From contig NDFF03000393.1 of NCBI GenBank assembly GCA_002150815.3, positions 1 through 11,496 on the forward strand: DNA of 11,496 nucleotides. Reading direction: 5' to 3'. The position numbers and the translations under genes were made by a program. Under the pieces are notes generated by a model. It was given only the letters and a program-made list of their open reading frames with translations. It was not told the DNA's origin and searched no databases. The DNA comes from Grammothele lineata (lineage: Eukaryota > Basidiomycota > Agaricomycetes > Polyporales > Polyporaceae). Of this stretch, positions 1 to 8,350 are shown one piece after another (positions within the stretch are counted from its first letter, which is position 1; the number at the start of each line of letters is the position of its first letter).

Positions 1-337
1 TCACAGATAACTACTACTATCGTCGGACTCGCTCCGCCCTTTAGTTCATCTCGAGCTCAATTCGGCTCCTAAGCCGTCTTCGCCTCCATGGGCCAGTTCT
101 CGTGTCCTCCTCTCAAGTCTTGCGCACTTTACTCTGAACCTCGTACAGCACACTTTCTGCGAGCATGTGATTACATATAGGTCCCGCGTCGGCCTCGAGG
201 ATGGGCGGCCACGCCTACATTTCGCTCCTTTGTTCCATCCTCCAAATCTGTCGGATCGCCTCCCTTGCCCGTCTTTACCCTGCAAAAATCGCTGTCCCCG
301 CCACTCACGTCTCCTCAGCTGTTCCCCACTATCCGCC
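1..337 (+). promoter_or_regulatory. Putative 5' leader / promoter region of the first gene, with an upstream ATG
   Basis: The stretch before the ATG at 338 is rich in C and T, especially about 205-335, which is typical of basidiomycete leaders. No clear TATA box stands out; the short AT run near 171-180 is only a weak candidate. An ATG at 201 has A at -3 and G at +4 and opens a 112-codon frame that ends at 539, overlapping the main start out of frame. If transcription begins upstream of 201 this would act as an overlapping upstream ORF; if it begins between 201 and 338 it is irrelevant. The transcript start cannot be read from the sequence. Confidence 0.4.
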
Positions 338-1363
338 ATGTCTTCTACCCTGGTCGCACTCAATCCCGACAACGCCATCGCAGCCGCGCCGGCCCCTCGA
401 CTTGTGGACGTTCAAGTTGCCACCGATAACGCCGTCGCTGACGGTGCCACCGAGAACGCAGCCAACACCGCAATCAATCCCGGTTCGGGCGCACCGACCG
501 GTTCCGGTCGCGACGTCGACCGCAACACCGGGGATATAGCGTCTTTGCCCGCTGTGGTCGACATTCAGAGCGCCGATCGCTTCAATCGAGGGCTCTTACT
601 CCCGTCGCACTCTGGCGCGGGGATCATGAATGCATCCTATGTGCCGGGCTCCACGGACGCGAACGCCCTGCAATTTTTCAACATGCTGATGCAACACGAG
701 ATTCGCGTCGTAGTGGTGAGTGTATGCTGTTCGACGCCCAACGGCCTCCTAACATTGTCTTAGAACTTCTTCGCCGACATTGATTCTCCGGAGACCGAGA
801 CCCTCGTCATCGAGAGCGAGATGTTCCGTGCCCTAGTCTTTGAGGCTATCGATAGTACGCCCACTGCACCGTACCGGAGTGGCCCTATAGCTAACAGCTC
901 ACGATAGGGTACATTGATGAGGCGTCTCCCAACGCGGCCATGGGCAAGGGAGCCTACATCGGGTTTACTACCCTGACTCTGGTACGTCAACGTTCCCATC
1001 CCTCGACGCTTATCACAAATAATCCAACGTACGATGCCAGTCCCCTCGCGTCGCGATCCCCTGGGTTCCAAGGAGTGAGGTTCAACGATTTGCCCGCTTG
1101 TGTCGTCGGCGCTACGACCTCATGAACCAGTCCGACGACGCCTTGAACCAGAGGGCCACCTATCGCATCTTCGATCTCCTCTGCTACTGCGTCCTGGTGT
1201 GTTTGGGCCTCAAATTCTGTTTGGAATTGTGGAGGTCTTGCGATATCATCGTTAAATTCGACTACCCCGGATGGTATTACAGGATGACGCTATTCTAGAC
1301 GCGGGCAGCGGAGAGGGGGGTCGCGTGAAGCGGACACCACAGTACATATTTCTTGAAAAATGA
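338..1363 (+). CDS. Five-exon gene, unrecognised basidiomycete protein (about 259 aa)
   Basis: I do not recognise this protein. The model joins 338-715, 764-854, 908-981, 1041-1196 and 1283-1363. The first intron (716-763) has donor GTGAGT, branch CTAAC and acceptor TTAG; the second (855-907) has GTACGC, CTAAC and ATAG; the third (982-1040) has GTACGT and CCAG. All keep the frame open. The fourth (1197-1282, GTGTGT..ACAG) is less sure: without it the frame runs to a stop at 1296-1298 through an unlikely-looking tail, so I prefer splicing, which ends in ..TPQYIFLEK. The ATG has G at -3. The first 80 residues are rich in Ala, Asn, Asp and Gly and probably disordered. Residues about 110-259 look folded, with motifs such as QFFNMLMQHEI, AIDRYIDEAS and KGAYIGFTTL. 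No signal peptide or clear membrane span is seen. Function is unknown. Confidence 0.6.
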
Positions 1364-2102
1364 TTCAATACACCCTATACGCGAATACATTCGCCTTCAA
1401 TCGTCACGCGTTTCGTTGCCGGGTGGGCGGGCGGGTCGAAGCGAACTCGGTGCACGAGCTGCGAAGGTGTGGTTCACGATAATGATCGCCGGGTAAGATA
1501 TGCAGAGACCTGAACATTGTAACATACTTGAGCTTAGCTGCCCATGCGGTCGCGACGCGCAAGTTAGTGAGCGGGCGTAGAGTTCAAGTAAAGAAAAGTA
1601 TCACCTTTCTCCCGCAACGCGCGCACACGTGGACAAAAGTAGCTCCTACAACACGGATCGCAACGCATATCGACCGTGTCAACATTGTCAACATTGTCAG
1701 CCCTTCGGAGAGGATGAATGAACGACACTCTCGGTCGGGCGTCGGAGACGTCCTGGCTCTGCGGAACGGCGTCAATACACGACCGAGTAGGAGATCCCGC
1801 CGACGGAAACGTACCTAAGCACCGTCAAACATCGCGACGGCGATCGCGGCCGGTCTTCAAACCACAGGGCGCAGGTGCTCCTCGTAGCCGAACGTATCTG
1901 GACAGTCAGCCAACCCGGCGTATGCACCTCACACCTCAACGCATCGAGCCACGTCGGTCCAACAGTCCTTCTATCGCCGACACCTCAGCACCCTCTCTCG
2001 TAGACATTTCAGCGCACGCATCGTGATACGCTGTCAAAGCTCATACCTTTTTCTCTACCAGTCTCCGACTACCCACGCCAGTCCCAGTTCATCGCTCACA
2101 CC
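1364..2102. other. Intergenic region with no supported gene
   Basis: Downstream of the first gene. Only short frames are present, rich in Arg and Ser with no recognisable motif, and I do not call them genes. The sequence just after the stop (TTCAATACA, from 1364) is AT-rich and could hold the 3' end of the first transcript, but there is no AATAAA. A tandem 9-mer lies at 1681-1698. From about 2040 to 2102 the plus strand becomes pyrimidine-rich, resembling a leader in front of the ATG at 2103. Confidence 0.4.
1681..1698 (+). repeat. Tandem 9-mer, two copies
   Basis: The 9-mer AACATTGTC occurs twice back to back, followed by AG. This is a minimal tandem repeat in noncoding sequence, with no assigned role. 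Confidence 0.6.
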
Positions 2103-2602
2103 ATGACCACCTGCCCGCTCCCGAATCATGTTGCTGCCGAGAACCTCGACTCGTCCCGTCATCCATCCCTCGCCCCGCCGCGATTCTCCTTTCCCAGTCT
2201 GAGCTCGCGAGACGCCAGGCATCGGCACCATCGAACGTCGGTGGGGGCGTGTTTAGTAACTACGCGCGTGTCCGTTAGTTATGCCAAGGAGGGGAGACAG
2301 GACTAGAACACACCTCGTCGCCGTCCAGCTCCGAGTCGGGATACGTCGCGGTAAACCACCAGCAGGTCGTGAACGCTCTCCGCGTGGACGTCGAGAAGGA
2401 CCAAAGAATCCGTTGGGCTGAGCTTCGCACGGCGACTGGCAAGCGGTCTTTACGGCGTCGAACTACGTCTACGTCCTCAGAGCGGCCGGTGGGGAAGGGG
2501 AGGCGAGGGCGCGTTCAACGACACCCAATACCGAAAGGGGAACATTTGTGGGGTGGGGGCCGGACGATGACTTGCAAAAAAGGGGACGACCATCCTAGAT
2601 AA
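2103..2602 (+). pseudogene. Possible decayed or multi-exon gene remnant
   Basis: An ATG at 2103 follows a pyrimidine-rich leader and starts a 67-codon frame. A second frame (+2) is open across the same region apart from one TAG at 2276-2278. After that stop it carries protein-like sequence including SSESGYVAVNHQQVVNALRV (near 2318-2377), then continues to 2602. A third frame carries FTASNYVYVLRAAGGEGEA and ends at a TAG at 2596-2598. One weak splice (donor 2241, acceptor 2278, only 38 nt) would join the ATG frame to the +2 frame and skip the TAG, but that is shorter than usual here. The pattern fits a gene broken by one nonsense change and one or more frameshifts, or a real gene whose introns I cannot place. 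It could also be chance openness in GC-rich DNA. No family is recognised. Confidence 0.22.
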
Positions 2603-3097
2603 TCGACAGAACATGCGTAGCACCGACATAACGCACCGTCAGCGCACGGTGACCCGCCCGGCGAGCAAACATAAACGTACAAGAGTCTACGAGTGCAGAG
2701 TGCACGTCTCTCTCCAGAGCTCCTGCTTGAGGACCCGTGCCGACGGGCGGGCGCGTACGAGCGAGGTGCACGACTAGACGTGCAGGAAGCAAGCACAAGG
2801 CGAGTGCGGAGGGAAAAGACGGAAACTAGTAGAGAGTCGGCGGCGGGCGAGCGAAGGATGCCCTCCGAGCCTACGGCGGACCAGCGCGTTGTATGGACCC
2901 GGTCGGCGACCCGACCTTATTCCACAACCGAGCAGCCAGGTACGACGAACGCAGGGAGGGCGCGCAGGAGCGCGGCAGAGACATGACCGCGGAACTCGGT
3001 GGGTCGGTGAATAACATCGCTCACAAGTCAAGTCCGAGGGCGCTTAAGCGACCGAAGCGACTCGGACGCGTCACTGTCAGCGCGCGCGTTTGTGAGC

Positions 3098-3122
3098 GTC
3101 GAGCTTGAGCTTGAAGCTCGAC
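3098..3122. repeat. Inverted repeat / hairpin, 9-bp perfect arms
   Basis: GTCGAGCTT at 3098-3106 is the exact reverse complement of AAGCTCGAC at 3114-3122, with a 7-base loop (3107-3113). The loop itself repeats GAGCTT, so alternative pairings exist. It lies 12 bp before the direct repeat pair. There is no T tract to suggest a terminator, and the role is unknown. Confidence 0.7.
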
Positions 3123-3134
3123 TCCTCTCAAGCC

Positions 3135-3195
3135 TCTCGGATAAACGTCGTCTTGCCCTCCTCATCCCGTCTCGGATAAACGTCGTCCTGCCCTC
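3135..3195 (+). repeat. Direct repeat pair, 26 bp with one mismatch
   Basis: The 26-bp units lie at 3135-3160 and 3170-3195, a period of 35 bp. They begin TCTCGGATAAACGTCGTC and differ at one base (T at 3153, C at 3188). The 9-bp spacer has no obvious structure. This could be a local duplication or a pair of protein-binding sites; nothing in the sequence decides. Confidence 0.75.
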
Positions 3196-3566
3196 AGACA
3201 TGGCAGCCGATGGTAATGACGCATGAAAGCTGCATAGTGCCCCGATGCCATTGCCAGCGCTTACCGTCAAGGTTTGCCCGACTCGGATATGCGTCCCCAA
3301 TAGGTCCAGCGGTCATTCTGCGTGTGATATGTTGGTGTCAGCTACTCAGAGCTATCTGAATCGTCTCGTTAGTTCATCCTCCGTATCATATCCCCCCCCC
3401 TCCCGTTGGAAGCAGTCTTATATCGTCTGCTCGCTCAGCGTTGAATGGCTCTCTCACGACTCCGCGCCTTTAAGTGCTGTTGTCAGACCGCCGTTTACCG
3501 CGACAGAGCTATCTAATCGTTATGGCCGCCGAGTACAATCACGCTGTGTAAGCTATGCGCGTCCAG

Positions 3567-6328
3567 TCATGGCTGCTGTATGCTGCGTAGGAAATCCTCA
3601 GAAGCTGTTGCGACTGCCTTTCGCAAGGTACTGGCTCCCCTGAACATCGCTGCACGAGTGCGCCATTCCTTTCCGTTGTACGGTTCCGCCTCCCCGCGTC
3701 GGATGCTGTCGAGTCGTTTTTTGAACCATTCTTCGCACCATGGAGACCAGTAGCCCACATTGAGGCCAGATTGCTCCCACTGCGGCGGTCGGGGCCACCA
3801 CGAGTAGTACGTGGGTTGGTTGTGAAAAGGTTCTACGATATCATGGCGGTCAGTGAGTTCCTGCTCAGTCGTTTTGCCTCCATACCATAAATTTTGTAAG
3901 TCCCGCAGAGTATATCAATTTCGCCATCGGACAGGGCGTCATCGTAGAGCGTCGATCCACGTGGCATAGGGAAGGCTTCTCCGTACTCCTCCACATCGGA
4001 GGATGGCCCACATTGAGCTAACTGTAGGCCATGTTCGCCTGAGATCTCCAAAGCCAGTCGCCAGATAATTCCGCCCCGAAGTAGCGCAGCGCGGCCTCGT
4101 GGAGAGGAGAGGATCTCGTGGGCGCGGTCCTCATACGCTGTGTAATCCCATCTCGTGCCCCGGAATGAATGCAACCTCCATCCTAAGCACGCCTCCGTGA
4201 TAGATGACCGGAACCGCCGAGGTGGGAAAGTTGCTGGGTATGGATCCACGAGCGTGCGGAATGGGATGCCTCGTTGAACGAGGAATTCAACAGCAGCATG
4301 ACGGGATGTGACATGTGACAGCCGAATAAGCTGGACGGCCGAAGTCGCATCCACTAAGACCTCGAAAGGACATGCCTTCTCGCGAGAATATTTCACAGAG
4401 TAACACAACGGCCCTGCGATGGGCAATTTCTCTATCTGTAGAGCATCGTGACGATAACCGGGGAGATTGAGGTACTGAGATGAACTGGGGCAAAGATCCC
4501 ACACTTGTGCCGGTACATCTTTACAATCGGTCTTCTTGAGGAGGATAGCCAGAAATGCGCTTGCAGCATGATAAGGGAAGTCGACTGTAGCAGCATCTGT
4601 GATAGACAAGCCGAAGTGTCTCCAGATCAGCTCCTGATGGTATACAGTGTAAGGGGAGTGATTATCTTCGCATTCCGCTAGAGACGGGATATGTGGGAGG
4701 ATGCCATAGCGAGAACGGAATACATGTGGTTCGTGTAGAGCGTTCACAGGCAAAACGCTAATACCGCCAGGTTCCTGCGGGCGAAACATGTCTAGATCCA
4801 TGGCCATAGAGTTGAGTGCCACGCCCGATCCTTCCATTAATTGTGGAAGGGAACGGTCCATGCTCGGACAATCTTCAAATAACCAAGAGGTTGATAAGGG
4901 ATCCCCATCGGCCAGTGGACCATCAGGTTCATCACAGATGTCCCATTCATCGCGCCAGGAGTTATAGTGCTTGTACTGCTGGGGGTACGTGGGCCACAGT
5001 TCGCCGGTATCCTTGTGGCTGACGAGCTGGCGAAACGGAAGGTTCAGTTGTGACCAATGAACGGAGCAGTCTACGTCTCCGACGGTGCACCAGAGATACA
5101 CAGTCGTAAGACTGCGACGTGTTGGACGCTGGAACTTCTCTGCAGCAGCCTCACGAGCTAGTCGAGTCGTTCTGTGATCTGGAGATTCGTCGTACGCCAA
5201 ATGCTTGCTTTGTTCGGCTCGACGAGCGAAGAAGTCTCGGAAACATTCCCCTGGCCTTTGCCCGGGACCGTGAGGGGGGTCTTCCTTGGGCTGATCAAGT
5301 TCAGTCCCACTAGCGACTTGCATGTTCGATGATAGCATGGGGATGTCTTCCCAGCAAAAGCTAGTCTGAGGATTGATGACACAGAAGCGACCGTTGTGAT
5401 GATGGATATGTTCGACGGTGGAGACTGGAATATCTGGAATGTCGCCGACAAGTGGAACATATGGACGAAGGAATGGATATTCGCATACAATGTTATTCCA
5501 AGTGATAGAGGAAGGGGTGGAAGGAGTGGTAGGCCAATAGACGTAGACAGGAAGTTTGGCGTGAATCATACACGGAACGTGATTGATCCATTCCGTGAAC
5601 GCCTCACCTGGCCAGGGGCAAATGAAAGCACCGACGCGGAGGTCAGGGGAGAGGTCGGCAATAAGCGATTGACTTAGCTCATCGACCCACGTCGACGTGA
5701 TATCCGCGCGAATCAGGATCTGTTGCCAGAGAGGAGTGGAGGGATCATAAGATCCGGGGTTACGAGGGAGAAGATCCGTCAATGCGATGGCCAGGCTGCA
5801 ACGCGCCGTGAGGAGGAACAGCGCGTCACGAGACCTCCACAACGCCTGGGTTGCCCGTCGAGGATTTTGATGACGGTGCAAATAGCCCGACTCACGAGGA
5901 AGCGGCCAGTGGGGAGCGGGGGGGAATTTTGCTTCCGGAAGACTTGCCGTGTGAGAAGTAAGGATAGTGTAGATGTGTAGGAGGCTGGTCTCGAGACGCG
6001 ACCAAGCCTCCTGAACGCCTTCCTCCACTCTCCATAGCCCATCTTCGTCCTTCGTGATGGGTGGGTGCCGACGGTCGAAATTGAGCCGGGAGAAGAATGG
6101 CTTGTCCATATAGGAATATCGAAGCATGTAGGCCATCTCTGGGGCTCGGTTTACTGCCCATACAGCCTTTCGGAGGTCCCGGACATCGAGATTGAACTGG
6201 GGATCGCGGACATGGATGCCTGGGAGCCATTCGACACGAGAGGGGTTGATGACGGAGTAGTATCTCCCCTGGAATGAGAACGCACGAAAAGGCCTACTCG
6301 AAAATGGCTTTAGTTTCGGTCGTTGCAT
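3567..6328 (-). CDS. Two-exon gene, 902-aa Agaricomycete protein of unknown function
   Basis: Coding exons are 6328-3886 and 3832-3567 on the minus strand, joined over a 53-nt intron (3885-3833; donor GTATGG, branch CTGAC, acceptor GTAG). Reading through instead gives a short foreign tail and a stop at 3833. Splicing continues into SWWPRPP (about 825-831) and GLNVGYWSPWCEEWF (837-851). The ATG at 6328 has A at -3; an upstream in-frame GTG at 6373 is not a likely start. Other notable stretches are RVGAFICPWPGEAF (231-244), VYVYWP (261-266), RPGECFRDFFARRAEQ (358-373), YNSWRDEWD (455-463) and RGRAALLRGGIIWRLALE (744-761). This order of blocks matches, from memory, a large multi-copy Agaricomycete family without a name or known activity. 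No catalytic motif, signal peptide or membrane segment is evident, so no function is proposed. The frame shows no breaks, so the copy looks intact. Confidence 0.85.
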
Positions 6329-6374
6329 AGTTGCTACAGTACCTACGCAGGTTCTGACATTGACATACTGCACC

Positions 6375-6452
6375 CTACAGAGAAAGGCGCGCTACCCTAT
6401 TGATACGCCTGCTCAGTCTCCACTTCTAAAATACACACTGGACGATACTTAC
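6375..6452 (-). other. Candidate leader (5' UTR) intron of the 902-aa protein gene
   Basis: On the minus strand a consensus donor GTAAGT begins at 6452, and the acceptor CTGTAG ends at 6375, 47 nt before the ATG at 6328. The 78-nt length is plausible. Frames upstream of the donor do not give an ATG-started extension joining the main frame, so if real it lies in the leader. Confidence 0.35.
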
Positions 6453-7342
6453 GACGTAGAGGAGTAGTTTCGAGAGCAAGTACGAGATCGTGTACGCGAC
6501 CTAGAAGCGAAGTGCGATGCTGACGGATGGGCACCGGTACGGCAAATCCGTGGTGCGACGAAAAGATAACAGGTGCTTGCTTAAGAAACGTCCGAAAGGC
6601 TGAACTAGCTGAACGCGAGTCGATATTGCTAAGGACAGGGGGATGGCTGCTGGGGACGAAAGAGCGACATGCCGCGTTTCAACGTTGTGGTTGGAGGACA
6701 ACTTGATGGAAGGCAAACTCACGAAGGGACTGATCGCCCACCAAATGATTGTGTCGTGCAGCAGTGTGAGCAGATGAGAGGATCTGCGAAGACGACGCGT
6801 AAATGCTAGTAGAGTACTAGTGATGACAGTGACTAGACATGTTACTAACGCTGTGAAACCTACGCTTGGCAAAGATCTATCTGAAGGCAAGATGAACGCT
6901 CACGTTGAACGTCACGCAGTAGCGAGAGAGAGGCAGATTGAAGGCAGAGGTACGTTGGTTTTGCTTAGTAGCGGATCTATAAACAATGGAGTCGACACGC
7001 GTACGCCAAGTCTATGTGGTCCCGCGTGGCAAATCATGTGGCTCGGCTGGCCTCCAAAGAGCGCCGTCCCTCGGGCGCTCCCCCGGGCGCATTCTGTCTT
7101 TCGCGAAGCGACCTGAGCTCGGTGAGGGCGAGGACCTACGTCCCCTGCGCACACGTCCCCGCGTCCTCGCTCGGTCGCGCCGCGTGGTGCTCAAGAGAGA
7201 CTTCAGGTTTACGGCAAAGTGCTGCGACTTCGAGACGGCCTGACGTGACTGGGGCCTATGTTCCCCCACACGCACGCCTCCGCGCAATCTCGGCCTGTCT
7301 CTCTGAGGTGGCGGGAAACGGGTGTGCACCGACGTGGCATAT
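6453..7342. other. Intergenic region with no supported gene
   Basis: Upstream of the 902-aa protein gene. It should contain that gene's promoter, though no clear core motif is seen. Frames of 80-130 codons occur on both strands but overlap one another; the longest (6890-6501, minus) starts only at TTG. None has recognisable motifs or convincing splice sites. From about 7000 the sequence becomes markedly more GC-rich. Confidence 0.4.
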
Positions 7343-7349
7343 CTCAAAG

Positions 7350-7638
7350 TGTCACGGGCGTGCCTAAACAGAGCTGGAGGCTCGCGCCCCCGCGTCCCTT
7401 ACTCTGTCGCGCGCGCAATAGTAAACGAGTGCGCATAGGCCAAGGTTGTCACCGGCGTATGTATATTTGTGATGAGCCTTGCCGCATATACGAAGTGCCA
7501 GCCTACCCTTATGGGTGCCTATACAAGCACCCCCTTGCGGGTGGTAGAGCTAACGAACGCATGATTGGGACAGCCCAGGGTTCCCTACGCACACTTCGAA
7601 GTGCTCACGGGCTGTACATCATGGGTATGCTCTTCCCA
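7350..7638 (+). mobile_element. Possible solo LTR (289 bp) with 7-bp target duplication
   Basis: The stretch starts TGTCACGG and ends CTTCCCA, giving the TG..CA ends typical of retrotransposon LTRs. The same 7 bases, CTCAAAG, lie directly before it (7343-7349) and directly after it (7639-7645), as expected for a target-site duplication. Seven bases is longer than the usual 4-6. A TATA-like CCTATACAAG lies at 7518-7527, where an LTR promoter could sit. No matching second LTR, gag/pol coding or primer-binding site is in the window, hence solo. A near-repeat of its start, TGTCACCGGCGT, lies inside at 7447-7458. The flank match came from visual search, so chance remains possible. Orientation is set only by the TATA-like site. 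Confidence 0.35.
7571..7614. repeat. Nested inverted repeats / potential stem-loop
   Basis: CAGCCC at 7571-7576 pairs with GGGCTG at 7609-7614, enclosing a perfect 12-bp palindrome CACTTCGAAGTG at 7592-7603 and a short AGGG/CCCT pair at 7577-7586. It lies inside the putative LTR. It is not a tRNA, since no T-arm motif or tRNA-like fold could be placed. It might be LTR RNA structure. Confidence 0.5.
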
Positions 7639-7645
7639 CTCAAAG

Positions 7646-8350
7646 CGCGCAGTTCTTCAAAGTAGATACTAGATCAGACCGAGAGGAACAAGATCGACGA
7701 AAATTGGGGACCGCCCGCTCATGTGCCGTGCTGAGCGGTGTGCGCGGCCGTGCGGCGTTGAACGTGTTGAAAGGCTGAGCGCCAACTGTGGCGCTTGACG
7801 CCTTTTTGAGTCGCCCCACGCTCTCTTCCCTTGCCTCGTGCTGACACTTCCGACCATCCCGTAGTCGGATCGCCCTCACAGTTACATTCCGCTAACAGTC
7901 GATCTCCGTTCAATTATGCTGCGTTACTCGCTCACGAAATTACTAGATGCACTCCCGATTGTCTCACCCAAGTCTCACCGGCCAGGACCTGTCAAACTGC
8001 ATTCAGGACTCGGTATCAAGCCTCTGCGCCGCCCTGTATCTTCCTTCTTCCTTCGTTCCTAGGACTTGCTTACAGAGTAGCCATGTAGTCGATATAGCTA
8101 TAGAATAATTTAGCACTCAAATTTCAGGCAGAATGAATAAGTTTATTACCGTGTGAGCAGTGCCACGAGTAAACGAGCTAGGGCCACAGTGAAGTTGCAA
8201 AAGGCCCTGATCCACGGAACAGCTCGCCCCCGGTCCTCCACAGGTACAGACAACTAGGGCAAAGTTTGATAAAAGCAGCTAGAAAAGTTAAATCAGCACT
8301 CACACTAGTCACAGCCTGTTGTCGCCAGTGTTCTTCGGTTGCGGATAAGG
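7646..8350. other. Intergenic region with no supported gene
   Basis: Short overlapping frames only, the longest being 7831-8088 on the plus strand (85 codons), which has no motif. The right half (about 8090-8350) is AT-richer and is probably the 3' untranslated region and end of the WD40 gene, which stops at 8351. Confidence 0.4.
8142..8147 (-). terminator. Candidate poly(A) signal of the WD40 gene
   Basis: AATAAA is present on the minus strand about 205 nt past the stop codon of the WD40 gene, in an AT-rich stretch. Fungal poly(A) signals are loose, so this is suggestive only. Confidence 0.4.

Larger units (their letters stand above)
2603..3566. other. GC-rich intergenic region with no supported gene
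   Basis: Several overlapping frames are open on both strands, as expected from GC-rich sequence. Their products are dominated by Arg, Ala, Ser and Glu, with no motif or splice structure to favour any. It contains a short perfect inverted repeat (arms 2634-2639 and 2646-2651), the hairpin at 3098-3122, the direct repeats at 3135-3195 and a run of nine C (3392-3400). The 3' end of the minus-strand gene that stops at 3567 should lie in its right part; no AATAAA was seen there. Confidence 0.4.

Noticed and set aside
3392..3400. Run of nine C
   Set aside because: A simple homopolymer in noncoding sequence with no implied function, and possibly prone to sequencing length error.
3245..3643. 132-codon plus-strand frame
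   Set aside because: It overlaps the last exon of the minus-strand gene in antisense, has no motif or splice support, and is rich in Ser and Pro as expected for a shadow frame.
3833..6373. Single-exon 846-codon reading of the large minus-strand gene
   Set aside because: It starts at GTG and ends in a tail that reads through a good intron with a CTGAC branch motif. The ATG at 6328 and the spliced second exon give a better protein.
6501..6890. 129-codon minus-strand frame upstream of the large gene
   Set aside because: It begins at TTG rather than ATG, is low in acidic residues, and cannot be joined in frame to the downstream gene via the candidate leader intron.
7490..7620. tRNA-like fold in the hairpin-rich stretch
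   Set aside because: There is no T-arm GGTTC motif, and no acceptor/D/anticodon arm geometry could be placed.
7258..7665. 135-codon plus-strand frame
   Set aside because: It runs through the whole putative LTR and both flanks, with Arg-rich composition and no recognisable motif, so it is likely chance openness in GC-rich DNA.
7916..8062. 48-residue plus-strand ORF
   Set aside because: It is short, has no motif, and no transcript evidence can be inferred; many such frames occur by chance.
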